Assembly: GCF_010119935.1 (NCBI RefSeq)
Contig: NZ_CP048209.1
Location: forward strand, 3,227,001-3,291,000
Length of the DNA: 64,000 nucleotides
Direction: 5' to 3'
Source of the DNA: Paenibacillus lycopersici
GTDB taxonomy: Bacteria; Bacillota; Bacilli; Paenibacillales; Paenibacillaceae
Part shown: piece after piece, positions 44,020 to 52,657 of the stretch
Position numbering within the stretch: the stretch's first letter is position 1
How the letters are laid out: the number at the start of each line of letters is the position of its first letter
Notes under the pieces: model-generated
The model's input: only the letters and a program-made list of their open reading frames with translations
Databases searched by the model: none
What the model was told of the DNA's origin: nothing
Translations under genes and position numbers: made by a program

Positions 44020-44997
44020 ATGGAAAAAGAAATGCGAAGCTGCTGCTGCTCGGGAGTCCGGGATCCGTCAGCCGCACGAAACGGGTTGGACCCTGCGATT
44101 ACGGGGCGAAGAGCGGAAGCGGATCCGACAGAAGGCATGCTATTCCTACCGGGCGGCGAGTTCTTGATGGGGACGGATGATCGGGAAGGCTTCCCAGGCG
44201 ACGGCGAAGGGCCTGTCAGGAAGGTGACCGTCGACCCGTTCTATATCGCTCCGTGCGCGGTCAGCAATGCTGAATTCCAAGCCTTCGCGGATGCGACGGG
44301 GTATGTGACGGAGGCGGAGAGGTTCGGTTCGTCCTTCGTGTTTCACCCGTTCGTTCCGCAGGCAGTCGCTGAGAAAGTGACCCAGGCGGTGCAGCAAACG
44401 CCTTGGTGGTGGCATGTAGAAGGCGCGTGCTGGAGAGCTCCCGAAGGTCCGGGAACCGGCATCGATGAACGGATGGACCATCCGGTCACGCATGTTTCAT
44501 GGAACGACGCCATGGCTTACTGCCGGTGGAGCGGGAAGCGGCTGCCGACGGAAGCGGAATGGGAGTATGCCGCGCGAGGCGGTCTCGTGCGGAAGCGCTA
44601 TCCGTGGGGCGATCTGCTGAAGCCGGACGGCGAGCATCGCTGCAACATCTGGCAGGGGAAATTCCCGGACAAGAACAATGCAAGCGACGGCTATGCCGGA
44701 ACGGCTCCCGTCCGTTCGTTCGCCCCGAATGGATACGGGCTGTACAACATGTCCGGCAACGTATGGGAATGGTGCTCGGACTGGTTCAGCGCCGGCTTCC
44801 ATCTGAACGGGCCGCGCGAGAACCCGCAAGGTCCTCCTGCGGGACAAGCACGCGTCCTTCGCGGCGGATCGTACCTGTGTCACCAATCGTACTGCAACCG
44901 TTACCGCGTGGCGGCCCGGAGCCGGAACACGCCTGACAGTTCTGCGGGGAATATCGGTTTTAGATGCGCGACGGATCGGAAGGCTGAAGGCGAATGA
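44020..44997 (+). CDS. Formylglycine-generating enzyme (sulfatase activator, SUMF1 family)
   Basis: Copper- and oxygen-dependent oxidase of 325 residues that converts the Cys of the C-x-P-x-R motif of sulfatases into formylglycine. Family marks: MLFLPGGEFLMGTDD, VSNAEFQAFADATGYVTEAERFG, THVSWNDAMAYCRWSGKRLPTEAEWEYAARGG, YNMSGNVWEWCSDW and VLRGGSYLC. The active-site pair is Cys287 and Cys292 in LCHQSYCNRY, five apart as Cys336/Cys341 in human SUMF1, and the end reads GNIGFRC. The conserved pair separates true enzymes from the many FGE-like proteins without it. It has no signal peptide, so it works in the same compartment as the four sulfatases here. Confidence 0.94.
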   Translation: MEKEMRSCCCSGVRDPSAARNGLDPAITGRRAEADPTEGMLFLPGGEFLMGTDDREGFPGDGEGPVRKVTVDPFYIAPCAVSNAEFQAFADATGYVTEAERFGSSFVFHPFVPQAVAEKVTQAVQQTPWWWHVEGACWRAPEGPGTGIDERMDHPVTHVSWNDAMAYCRWSGKRLPTEAEWEYAARGGLVRKRYPWGDLLKPDGEHRCNIWQGKFPDKNNASDGYAGTAPVRSFAPNGYGLYNMSGNVWEWCSDWFSAGFHLNGPRENPQGPPAGQARVLRGGSYLCHQSYCNRYRVAARSRNTPDSSAGNIGFRCATDRKAEGE

Positions 44998-45009
44998 TGT
45001 CAGCCGGGC

Positions 45010-45426
45010 TGTCGAGAAAGCTCGACGCCTCCTATGCCGCATGTATGGGAAGGAAGGGTCCCCCTTCTTAAGACTAACTAAGGCTCGCGGATTGAGGTTC
45101 CGTTATTTTGGATAAATCGGACTTTTGGGGCAGCGCACGGACACAGGATCCGTTAAGGCGTCCGGATGACATCGAATACAGGCGAATCAGCCGCTATAAC
45201 GGATCTCGTGTCCGCGAGCACACGGAAAACGTGATAAAGACGCGAATAACGGATCTCCAGTCCGCCTCCATACTTCGACGGACGCACCGCGCGCCTGCCG
45301 TCATGAAGCGGGGCTGGTTCGAAACGGTACCAAGCAGTCCGTGCCACGCCGGCGAAGCGGCAACAGGATCTGTTCGTGCGCCTGGGCGCAGTTTGCCGCG
45401 AGCCTGCCCGAAGCCGCGTATCGTTC
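45010..45426 (-). repeat. Dispersed intergenic repeat, copy B (minus orientation)
   Basis: Reverse complement of copy A over nearly all its length. Units: CGGACANNNGATCCGTTA at 45138-45155, its inverse at 45197-45214 and at 45247-45264 (last one with A in place of T in TGTCCG). Also conserved: GCCGCATGTATGGGAAGG (from 45038), GGGGCAGCGCACGG, GACGGACGCACCG (from 45278) and GTATCGTTC at the end. The right part (45265-45426) matches copy A 27985-28137 less well. This fills most of the 744-base space between the formylglycine enzyme and ger operon 2. Confidence 0.85.
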
Positions 45427-45438
45427 ATACCACTCTGG

Positions 45439-45465
45439 CTGACATCGAATGATGTCAGCTTTTTG
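45439..45465 (+). terminator. Terminator-like hairpin next to repeat copy B
   Basis: CTGACATC (45439-45446), GAAT, GATGTCAG (45451-45458), CTTTTTG. A perfect 8-bp stem with T-run, 440 bases after the formylglycine enzyme gene, so it is not clear what transcript it ends; it may belong to transcription through the repeat. Confidence 0.6.
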
Positions 45466-45506
45466 TGCGCATGAAAGCAAACCGCCGCCCTTTAAGATCG
45501 TTAGCC

Positions 45507-45632
45507 ATGAACCGCCGACGTCCGATCGATGCGGTGGTCGGCTGCGACGCATGGCTTGTCTTGGTTATTCCGCCGACCGTCATCGCCTCCGTTGTGCTCG
45601 TGTACGGCTGGATACGCTTGATCTACGGCTGA
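45507..45632 (+). CDS. Possible 41-residue membrane peptide
   Basis: A short frame with a basic head (MNRRRPIDAVV) and a long hydrophobic helix (AWLVLVIPPTVIASVVLVYG) ending WIRLIYG. There is no convincing ribosome site before the ATG. It is listed only because it is the sole coding-like stretch between repeat copy B and ger operon 2. Confidence 0.2.
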   Translation: MNRRRPIDAVVGCDAWLVLVIPPTVIASVVLVYGWIRLIYG

Positions 45633-45741
45633 CATGCCTGTACGAATTCCAGGAACGAAGGACAAGTCTCTACCGTTACGGATCTAACGAACCACGTTCC
45701 CCGACAACGAGGCGCAGTATGTTAGATTGTAGAGCCGGCGC

Positions 45742-46830
45742 TCAGTCCAGAAATTCCAGGCCTGTGTTTCTCAGCTCGACGTGGTACCGATACGTGATCT
45801 TCGCGGTTCGGAACATGTCGGACCAGTTATCGTATTGCGACGGCTTCAGCCGGCTCCGAAACCGGTTGCCGAAGCCGAAGATGTCCGCGCCCGCCCGCTG
45901 GGTTTTCGCGAACATCGATTTCGTATGGGCATTCAGGTTTTTTTCCAGGTCGGCAACGATTTGCGCGGCATTCTGTTTTCTCGTCCGGGCCGTGTCGATC
46001 AACGTCGTAACGAGCGAGGCATCGACGTTGATGACCGGTCTTCCGTCGACGAGCGAAGTCGTAACCCGGGATCGATTATGAACGATCCGGATATCGGACC
46101 TGTTCATCAGCTCGACTTCCGAATCGTGAAACCGCTGCGTGATGATCTCGTACATCAGTGATTCGTCGCGGTTCAATTCCCCTACGATCTTGTCGCCGAC
46201 AAATATCGCGTTGCCATGAAGCGCGAACTTATCGTGCTCGTCCTGGGCCAGCACGGGAATGAGGTTGGCGTGAAACGGATTATACAGCTTCGCGTACACT
46301 TCCCACAGCAGCGTTTTATTCTTCCGGGGAATGCCGCCGGCGTAAGGCTCGAAGAACAGCTTGGTGTAGATGCCGGACAGTTCGCCGATCGGGTTGGGAC
46401 TCATGAAAATCTCGTTCATGTCTCCCCGGAACACGGCCACGACGGCGTCCAGCGGAACGGAGCGTTCGCGAATCGCGAATTCCAGGGCGGCTTCGAGCCC
46501 CGACTTGCCCATCGATTCATGCAGCAGAACGGCGCGCGTCGAAGAAATGTCCAAAGCCTTGGGCAGCTTGTACTTGGCCTTGTTAAGCGCGTCCAGCACG
46601 GTAGAGCCTGACTGGCTGACCGTGAAGAAGTCTTTCCGCGCAAGATCCTGGGAAGTCTTGGGCAGGGGGAACCGGAGCCATACTTGAATCGCGGCAGCGG
46701 ATTTCATCTCCAAGCCCATCGCGCCGACCAGCAGACGGTTGTCGATGTCTCTGGAATCCCAGCATCCGCTCATTAGCAGCGCCAGGCAGCAGACGGCTGC
46801 AGCAATCCGCCATTCGCGGCGCTTTCTCAT
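45742..46830 (-). CDS. Spore germinant receptor C subunit, lipoprotein (operon 2)
   Basis: Ger(x)C-family lipoprotein of 362 residues. Signal with lipobox LLMSGC, Cys23, followed by the family's WDSRDIDNRLLVGAMGLEM; then FPLPKTSQDLARKDFFTVSQSGSTVLDALNKAKYKLPKALDISSTRAVLLHESMG, LIPVLAQDEHDKFALHGNAIFVGDKIVGELNRDES, and the end domain with KTQRAGADIFGFGNRFRSRLKPSQYDNWSDMF, in which FGFGNRFR is typical. The ATG at 46830 overlaps the gerB stop as ATGA; the frame extends far upstream but antisense to gerB, and AAAGGAG precedes this start. Ends the operon. Confidence 0.93.
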   Translation of the reverse strand: MRKRREWRIAAAVCCLALLMSGCWDSRDIDNRLLVGAMGLEMKSAAAIQVWLRFPLPKTSQDLARKDFFTVSQSGSTVLDALNKAKYKLPKALDISSTRAVLLHESMGKSGLEAALEFAIRERSVPLDAVVAVFRGDMNEIFMSPNPIGELSGIYTKLFFEPYAGGIPRKNKTLLWEVYAKLYNPFHANLIPVLAQDEHDKFALHGNAIFVGDKIVGELNRDESLMYEIITQRFHDSEVELMNRSDIRIVHNRSRVTTSLVDGRPVINVDASLVTTLIDTARTRKQNAAQIVADLEKNLNAHTKSMFAKTQRAGADIFGFGNRFRSRLKPSQYDNWSDMFRTAKITYRYHVELRNTGLEFLD

Positions 46831-47933
46831 AAGGCACGCTCCTTTTCGCGTCTCTTTCCCGCCAGGATCAAGACCGCCATGCCGAGCAAGGGAAAGACGA
46901 ACAGGACGTAGAGCCGCAGCCCGACCGTCACGATCATCAGGTCTTCCACGACCCGCCATGACGAAATCGCCGTCGCGCCCCAATAGACGGCAACGAGGAG
47001 AACGCCATAGATCAGCGCGGCGTTCACGCGGGGCATCATGAGTTGGAAGCTCTCGCCAAGCGCATGCATCTTCAGCGCCAAGATCAGCAGGACATAAAGC
47101 ATCGTCACCGATACGAACATCGCGGTCATATTCTCGAATACGATCCAATAATGGTAGATGGCATCCATCTTGGACACGAACGGGAAGGTAAGGTGACGGC
47201 TCAAATCCTTGCCGAACGTCAGAACCGGCAAATAGATGTAACACGCAATGAACGGGAGCGCGCAGCAGAGAGCGAGGGCATAGCTCTTCCAGGAACGCTT
47301 GGCCGACTTGGCCGTATAAGGGCCGATGAACGCTGTAAGGACGAACCCCATCCATAAGAAGGACCCGGCGTAAAAGCGCTTGTTCCCCAGGAAGTCCCCG
47401 CTTGTCCGGAGCCAAGGCGAGCCGAGCGTCCAGTTGATGTTGCTAAGCCCGATCAGCAGGAGCGCCGAGGAGCACAGGATCGTCACCAGGAAGAACACCC
47501 GCGCGCTTCGCACGATCGGCATCATGCCGGCCAAGGCGAGGGCGGCGGGTGCCAGCAGCATGCCGTTCAGGAAGGAAATGGGCGTGGTCGGCAGCATCGT
47601 CATCGTGATGACCTCCGAGAAAGCCCGTAACAAGACGATCATCGCTCCCCCCAGGAAGAGCAGGATGGGCAGGATGAGGAGGAACGACCAGACCTTGCCG
47701 ATCGACGAGCACAAGCCGGCTATCAGCTTGCCGCCTTCCAGCCGGGCAAGCATCCTGCTGTACAGCCAGGAGCTGAGCAGGGCGGCGGCGGCCCAGACGG
47801 CAACCGGCACCCAATAGGCATCGCCGGTGCTGCGGATCAAGAGGCTGGGATAGATGAAGCCGGCCGAAGCGCCGAAGTAGACCATTTGGATGGCAACCAT
47901 TTCGTAACCGCTAATGGCGGAAGGGCGTTTCAT
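46827..47933 (-). CDS. Spore germinant receptor B subunit (operon 2)
   Basis: GerB-type permease of 368 residues with about ten membrane helices: ISGYEMVAIQMVYFGASAGFIYPSLLIRSTG at the start, then FLLILPILLFLGGAMIVLLRAFSEVI, NGMLLAPAALALAGMMPI, SFLWMGFVLTAFIGPYTAKSA, and GLRLYVLFVFPLLGMAVLILAGKRREKER at the end. ATGA overlaps with gerA before it (47933/47930) and gerC after it (46830/46827) couple all three. Gene order is A-B-C here, against A-C-B in operon 1, so the two operons are not a recent duplication. Confidence 0.92.
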   Translation of the reverse strand: MKRPSAISGYEMVAIQMVYFGASAGFIYPSLLIRSTGDAYWVPVAVWAAAALLSSWLYSRMLARLEGGKLIAGLCSSIGKVWSFLLILPILLFLGGAMIVLLRAFSEVITMTMLPTTPISFLNGMLLAPAALALAGMMPIVRSARVFFLVTILCSSALLLIGLSNINWTLGSPWLRTSGDFLGNKRFYAGSFLWMGFVLTAFIGPYTAKSAKRSWKSYALALCCALPFIACYIYLPVLTFGKDLSRHLTFPFVSKMDAIYHYWIVFENMTAMFVSVTMLYVLLILALKMHALGESFQLMMPRVNAALIYGVLLVAVYWGATAISSWRVVEDLMIVTVGLRLYVLFVFPLLGMAVLILAGKRREKERAL

Positions 47934-49324
47934 GGCGAGGACTCCTTCCCTTGAAAGGAGAGGGATGCGCTGCCTTTCCTGCTCCATAGCGAAGTGAGAT
48001 ACGGGGCCCCGAACGACTCCAGGCAGCTGAGATAGAAGACCAGACAGGCGAAACAGAACACGATGCCGAGCAGGCCGGCAGTAGTCGCGCCGATCACGAT
48101 GAAATATTTCAGAATGCGCTGAACCAGGCCCATCTGATAATCGATGACGATAAAATTGGTAATGGCCGTAGCCGCCACGATGATGACGAGCAGGTTGCTC
48201 ACGATATTGGCCTGGATGATCGCTTGTCCCAGCACGACGCCGCCGACCATCGTGACGGTCGAGCTGATCGTCTTCGGCAGCCGGAGGCCCGCCTCGGTAA
48301 TGAAGTCGATCACGAACAGCATCAAGATCGTTTCCACGAAGACGGGGTAAGGAACGCCTTCGCGGCTTGCCGCCGCCGCGAGGCCGATCTCCAGCCGGTT
48401 CACGTCCACGTTGACGGACGTGAGCGCCACGTACAGGGCGGGAAGGAACATATTGATGAACATCGCCAGAAACCGCAGGACAAGCAGGAAATAGGTGACG
48501 TACGGATTGACGTATTGATCTTCCGGCGAATGCCAGAAATCCGTATATACGGCGGGCACGCTCATGGCGAACGGAGAGCCGTCGAGCATCATGACGACCT
48601 TGCCTGCCAGCAAATCGGCCGCGATCCGGTCGGGACGCTCGCTGGAGATCGCCATCGGGAACAGCTGCATCCGCTTCCGGGACATGAGCAGCCGCAGCAG
48701 CTGGCCGGTGTCCTGTATGCCGGCCGTCTCGATATGCTTCAGCTTGTCCTGAAGCCGGGTCAGCAGATCGGGATCGGCCGCGCCCTTCAAGTAGAACACG
48801 ACGACCCGGGTCCAGCTGACCGAGCCGATCTCGGTTTCCCACAGGCTAAGCTTCGGCGACCGGATTTGCTGCCTGAGCAGGGCGATATTGACGTCGAGAT
48901 TCTCGGTAAAGGCGTTCATCGGACCCTGCAGGACGCTTTCGGTCACGGGCGAACCGACGCTTCTCTGCTGGGTTTCCGCCAGGTTCAGGATGAGGCCGTC
49001 GGAAGAGCCGCGTTTGCAGAGTACGGCGAAGCCTCTGCAGATCGCTTGTTCGCAGCGTTCCCGTTCGCCCGTCTCCAGCTCGGTTCCAATGTAGCGGTTC
49101 AGCCGCGCGGACAGCTCTCCGTCGTGACCGGCGAGCAGAAAGTCCAGTTTCTGCGATGAGCATAGCGACGATAAGAAGCATAAGTACAGCTCGTCATGAT
49201 CCACCGCCCCGATCAGCGCGGCCGTGTAATCGGCGGAATCCGCGAAGGTTGCGCCAAGCAGATCGAACAAGGGCGCGGCGTCCGACTCGTTCAGAAGATA
49301 GATGGAAGCCAGCATATCGGGCAT
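47930..49324 (-). CDS. Spore germinant receptor A subunit (operon 2)
   Basis: GerA-family subunit of 464 residues. N-terminal domain with TQQRSVGSPVTESVLQGPMNAFTENLDVNIALLRQQIRSPKLSL (the GPxxAFxExLxxNxxLxRxRI-type core that GerA proteins share) and DGSPFAMSVPAVYTDFWHSPEDQY at the border to the membrane part, then FINMFLPALYVALTSVNVDVNRLEIGLAAAASREGVPYPVFVETILMLFVIDFITEAGLRLPK. ATG at 49324, GAGGAGG upstream. It begins right after the remnant of an earlier ger operon on the same strand, whose promoter may now serve it. Confidence 0.94.
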   Translation of the reverse strand: MPDMLASIYLLNESDAAPLFDLLGATFADSADYTAALIGAVDHDELYLCFLSSLCSSQKLDFLLAGHDGELSARLNRYIGTELETGERERCEQAICRGFAVLCKRGSSDGLILNLAETQQRSVGSPVTESVLQGPMNAFTENLDVNIALLRQQIRSPKLSLWETEIGSVSWTRVVVFYLKGAADPDLLTRLQDKLKHIETAGIQDTGQLLRLLMSRKRMQLFPMAISSERPDRIAADLLAGKVVMMLDGSPFAMSVPAVYTDFWHSPEDQYVNPYVTYFLLVLRFLAMFINMFLPALYVALTSVNVDVNRLEIGLAAAASREGVPYPVFVETILMLFVIDFITEAGLRLPKTISSTVTMVGGVVLGQAIIQANIVSNLLVIIVAATAITNFIVIDYQMGLVQRILKYFIVIGATTAGLLGIVFCFACLVFYLSCLESFGAPYLTSLWSRKGSASLSFQGKESSP

Positions 49325-49345
49325 GGTGATGCGCCTCCTCGGAAG

Positions 49346-50037
49346 CCATGAAATATAGCGGGTTTAGCAGTTTTATCCTTTCCAAACCTTGGCTGTTCCA
49401 TGTACGCTCAAGGCAAGCTGCTCGTTCGACGTTAAGCTCGGCATGGAAGGGTCTTTCCCCTCCGCGTAATAATCGTGCAGGAACAAATGCAGGTTGGAGG
49501 ACCCGCCAGTACATATGGCGAGCCGCTCGTAAACAACGCGATCTGGCCGGAGGTGATGACATAAGATATCCGGTCGATGCGCTCCGTGGTCAGGAAGAGC
49601 GGGAAAGGCGTATTGGCATCGTCTCCTATGACCCGCTCTGGGAACGAGCTGTCATACACGATATCGAGAACGGTGCCTTTCAGCCGATCTTTCATGGTTT
49701 GCACGATATCCGGATTGGTCAGACCTTCGATATACGCGATGGCAATGGTTGTTTTGGACAACGATCCGATCGTAAGCTCCTCGAAAACCAGCTGCGGGAT
49801 CGCGCTCTGCCGTCGCATCAGGTGCAGATTGATCGACAAATTCTCGACGGTGCTGGCTTGGGAGCAAATGATCGTGAATCTCGCGGCTGTCCGACATGAA
49901 GGATAGAAGCTGAGCGTCAGGCCGTTATGCCCGGTCTCCAACTGAATCCGCGAAAAATCGCTCGACTTGCCGATCATCGAAAACAGCTGATCGAGCGAAT
50001 GGATATCGAATTGTTCGGATGGCTTCGTTTCCTTCAT
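49346..50037 (-). pseudogene. Fused remnant of a third ger operon (gerA 5' part joined to gerC middle part)
   Basis: From ATG 50037 (TCTGGAGG upstream) a GerA-type N-terminal domain of about 185 residues is intact up to SGQIALFTSGSPYVLAG, the point where GerA proteins enter the membrane part. There it breaks off. In the next frame the DNA at once reads NLHLFLHDYYAEGKDPSMP and ALSVHGTAKVW, which is the middle of a Ger(x)C lipoprotein (compare PFHANLIPVL...FALHGNAIFVGDK in operon 2); after one more frameshift FGKDKTAKPAIF continues it up to the gerA2 ribosome site. So a deletion joined gerA to gerC and removed everything between. Left in the gerA frame the protein ends at 49432 with a meaningless tail of 20-odd residues. 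Confidence 0.85.
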
Positions 50038-50157
50038 TTGTCCTCCAGAAAGATACGCTAATAACAAATTATGGATAGGCGATTGTCGGGTATAGTTTGA
50101 CCAGCCGGCCATATTTTATGCCTTATTGGCCGGCTGCCCATGGGCCGACGCATAGCA

Positions 50158-50187
50158 AAGCCTGACGAGCAGCAGCTCGTCAGGCTT
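50158..50187. terminator. Perfect 13-bp hairpin between ger remnant and P-type ATPase
   Basis: AAGCCTGACGAGC (50158-50170), loop AGCA, GCTCGTCAGGCTT (50175-50187). Likely terminator of the ATPase gene that stops at 50223 on the minus strand; the T-run there is short. Confidence 0.65.
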
Positions 50188-50222
50188 ATCGATCAGGCTA
50201 TGGCCCGGAGAGAATAGGCGGT

Positions 50223-52517
50223 TTATTGCTCCCTGTTGATCAGTATGGTCAAGCTGACCAGCGTGACGAAGATCGTTGCTCCCATATCGGACAGGATGGC
50301 GAACCACAAGGTCAGTAAGCCGGGAATCGTGAGCAAGAGCGCGGCAAGCTTCAGGCCAAGCGCTACGATGATGTTGAAACGGATAATGCCGTTGACCCGT
50401 TTCGCGACGTTCACCGCTTCGGGGAGCTTGCCCAGATGATCCTGCATGAGCACGATGTCCGCCGTTTCGATCGCGCTGTCCGTTCCTTTGCCCATGGCGA
50501 TTCCGAGCCCCGCCGACGCGAGAGCGGGCGCATCGTTGATCCCGTCGCCGATCATGGCGACTTTTCCGGACTTCGCAAGCTCCTTGATGATCTGGACTTT
50601 ATCTTCGGGAAGCAGATTGCTGTAATAGGCGGTGACGCCCACGATGCCGGCTACCTTCTCGGCGGTTTTGGCATGATCGCCCGTTAACATGACGGTCTTG
50701 CGAATACCGGCTTTACACAGCTCGGCAATCACCGATCTGCTTTCCTCGCGGATCCGGTCGGCAATGCCGAACATGCCGAGGATGCGTTCCGAGTCCGCCG
50801 CCAGCACAAGCGTTAGCCCCGATTCCTTTAACGCTTGGATTTGCTGGCGGACATCGGCCGTAATCGCGAGATGCGCCATGCTCTTCTCATTGCCGAGCCA
50901 GTATCGGACGCCGTGGACGCTTGCCTCGATGCCTTGACCGGAGACGGCCCGTATCTCGTCCGGTTCGGGAATCGCGATGCCGCGCTCGGCGATCCATTGG
51001 ACAATGGCTTGGGCCAGCGGGTGAGACGAAGACTTCTCCATCGCTCCCGCAACGGGATAGAACCGTTCTTGGTCATATACAACGACTTGTTCGACATGCG
51101 GCTGGCCTTTCGTCAATGTCCCCGTTTTATCGAATGCCAGCGTATCGATTTTGCCAAGCTGCTCGAGGAAGATGCCTCCCTTGATCAGGATACCGTTCCT
51201 CGCGTTGCGGGTGATCCCCGATACGATCGCGATCGGCGAAGAGAGAATCAACGCGCAGGGGCAGCCGACAATCAACACGGCAAGTCCTTGATAAATCCAC
51301 TTGCTCCAGTCTCCTCCTGCCAGGACGGGAGGAATGAGGATGACCAGGGCCGCAATGATCATGATGACCGGCGTATAATAACGGGCGAACCGATTAATGA
51401 ACAACTCGGTGGGCGTCTTGGTTTCCTGCGCCTCTTCAACGAGATGCAGGATTTTCGCCAGCGAGGAATCGTTGTACGCTTTCTCGATGCGAATGCGCAG
51501 CACGCCTTCGTTATTGATGCTTCCGCCGAAGACGGACTCGCCGGCCGATTTCTCGACGGGGAGCGATTCGCCCGTAAGCGCGGCTTCGTTAACGGAGCTC
51601 TTGCCGTCTTCGATCTTGCCGTCGGAAGGAATCTTCTCGCCCGGCTTCACCCTAACCAGGTCGCCGGCCGCGAGCGAAGAGATAGGCACGACTGTCTCTT
51701 GTCCGTTATCGATTCTGACGGCTTCCTTAGGCGCGGCCTGCAGGAGCGCTTCCATCGAACGGCGGGCCTTCTCCATGCCCAAGCCTTCGAGCAGCTCGTT
51801 CAAACCGAACAGGATCGCGACCAAAGTCGCTTCCTTCCATTCGCCTATGGCTACTGCGCCTACAAGCGCAATCGTCATTAACGTATCGATATTGAATCTG
51901 AGCGCGGCCAGGTTCTTCAGTCCCCGGAGGAACGTCGAATAGCCGCTTAACAGGATCGCCGCGGCAAACAGGCCGATTTGAACCGCTTCCGGCAGGAGGC
52001 CGCCCGACAAGAAGGCCGCCGCATAGATGACGGCCGAGCTAACGAGCAGCTTCATCATCGTTTGGGTGCTGCCCTGCTCATGTGCATGGTCATGGTCGTG
52101 TCCGTGTCCATGTCCATGGCTGTGCCCCTGGTCATGTTCATGATGGTGGCTGTGCCCATGTTCATGATGGTGGTCATGGTCATGCTTGTGATCGTGAAGC
52201 TGTCCGTTGCGGTCATCCGCATGATTATCATGGACTTGTGCTTCATGGACTTGTGCTTCATGGGAATGCGCTCCATGAACATCGGCAGCAGCAAGGGCGG
52301 CGGCGTCAGCATGGGCTGAACGGGATGAATCGATATAGGCATGATCGGATCTCAGAATCTTGTCGACAGCGATCATATCGACGCGCGGATCAAGTATTAA
52401 TTTGCCTGAACGAAAGCTGAGGGAAGCCGTGCCGCCATGCGGCAGCTTTTTGATTCGGTTCTCGAGTTCCAACGCGCAATTGCCGCAAGAGAGTCCTTTC
52501 ACGCGAAATTCGTTCAC
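50223..52517 (-). CDS. Zn/Cd/Pb-type P-type ATPase with His-rich N-terminal region
   Basis: Heavy-metal-exporting P1B ATPase of 764 residues in the cytoplasmic membrane. An HMA domain (GLSCGNCALE, Cys11 and Cys14) is followed by a His/Asp-rich stretch at about 78-155 (HDHKHDHDHHHEHGHSHHHE is a sample). Then: LTGES (actuator), membrane site GCPCAL with Cys419-Pro-Cys421, phosphorylation site DKTGTLT with Asp463, SSSHPLAQ (HP motif), GDGINDAPAL, and a last helix with ILSDMGATI, whose Asp is a mark of the Zn/Cd/Pb group (Cu pumps differ). The divergent SmtB/CadC-like repressor gene and two operators show metal-induced expression. The His-rich part may bind zinc. Confidence 0.95.
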   Translation of the reverse strand: MNEFRVKGLSCGNCALELENRIKKLPHGGTASLSFRSGKLILDPRVDMIAVDKILRSDHAYIDSSRSAHADAAALAAADVHGAHSHEAQVHEAQVHDNHADDRNGQLHDHKHDHDHHHEHGHSHHHEHDQGHSHGHGHGHDHDHAHEQGSTQTMMKLLVSSAVIYAAAFLSGGLLPEAVQIGLFAAAILLSGYSTFLRGLKNLAALRFNIDTLMTIALVGAVAIGEWKEATLVAILFGLNELLEGLGMEKARRSMEALLQAAPKEAVRIDNGQETVVPISSLAAGDLVRVKPGEKIPSDGKIEDGKSSVNEAALTGESLPVEKSAGESVFGGSINNEGVLRIRIEKAYNDSSLAKILHLVEEAQETKTPTELFINRFARYYTPVIMIIAALVILIPPVLAGGDWSKWIYQGLAVLIVGCPCALILSSPIAIVSGITRNARNGILIKGGIFLEQLGKIDTLAFDKTGTLTKGQPHVEQVVVYDQERFYPVAGAMEKSSSHPLAQAIVQWIAERGIAIPEPDEIRAVSGQGIEASVHGVRYWLGNEKSMAHLAITADVRQQIQALKESGLTLVLAADSERILGMFGIADRIREESRSVIAELCKAGIRKTVMLTGDHAKTAEKVAGIVGVTAYYSNLLPEDKVQIIKELAKSGKVAMIGDGINDAPALASAGLGIAMGKGTDSAIETADIVLMQDHLGKLPEAVNVAKRVNGIIRFNIIVALGLKLAALLLTIPGLLTLWFAILSDMGATIFVTLVSLTILINREQ

Positions 52518-52541
52518 ATAGCTTTCCTTCTTTCCTCAATA

Positions 52542-52559
52542 TATGAGCACTTGTTCATA
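52542..52559. promoter_or_regulatory. SmtB/CadC-type operator before the ATPase gene
   Basis: TATGAGCA-CT-TGTTCATA (52542-52559), an 8-2-8 palindrome with one mismatch, 25 bases upstream of the ATPase start. It is like the 12-2-12 operators of SmtB/CadC-type repressors in their inner part (TGAACA..TGTTCA). Confidence 0.75.
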
Positions 52560-52657
52560 TGATATGTCTTTATCCGATCGCTGTCAAACCCGTCTTTACA
52601 AGTTATTGGCATGGCGGAGCGACGAAAGCGCATCGCACTGACGAATATGATCCTATC

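Noticed and set aside
27985..45426. The repeat copies as a CRISPR array
   Set aside because: Units are in mixed orientation, only three per locus, with conserved rather than unique sequence between them; no cas genes.
52077..52330. CAT/ATG-rich low-complexity DNA as a microsatellite
   Set aside because: It is explained by the His/Asp-rich metal-binding stretch of the P-type ATPase read on the minus strand.
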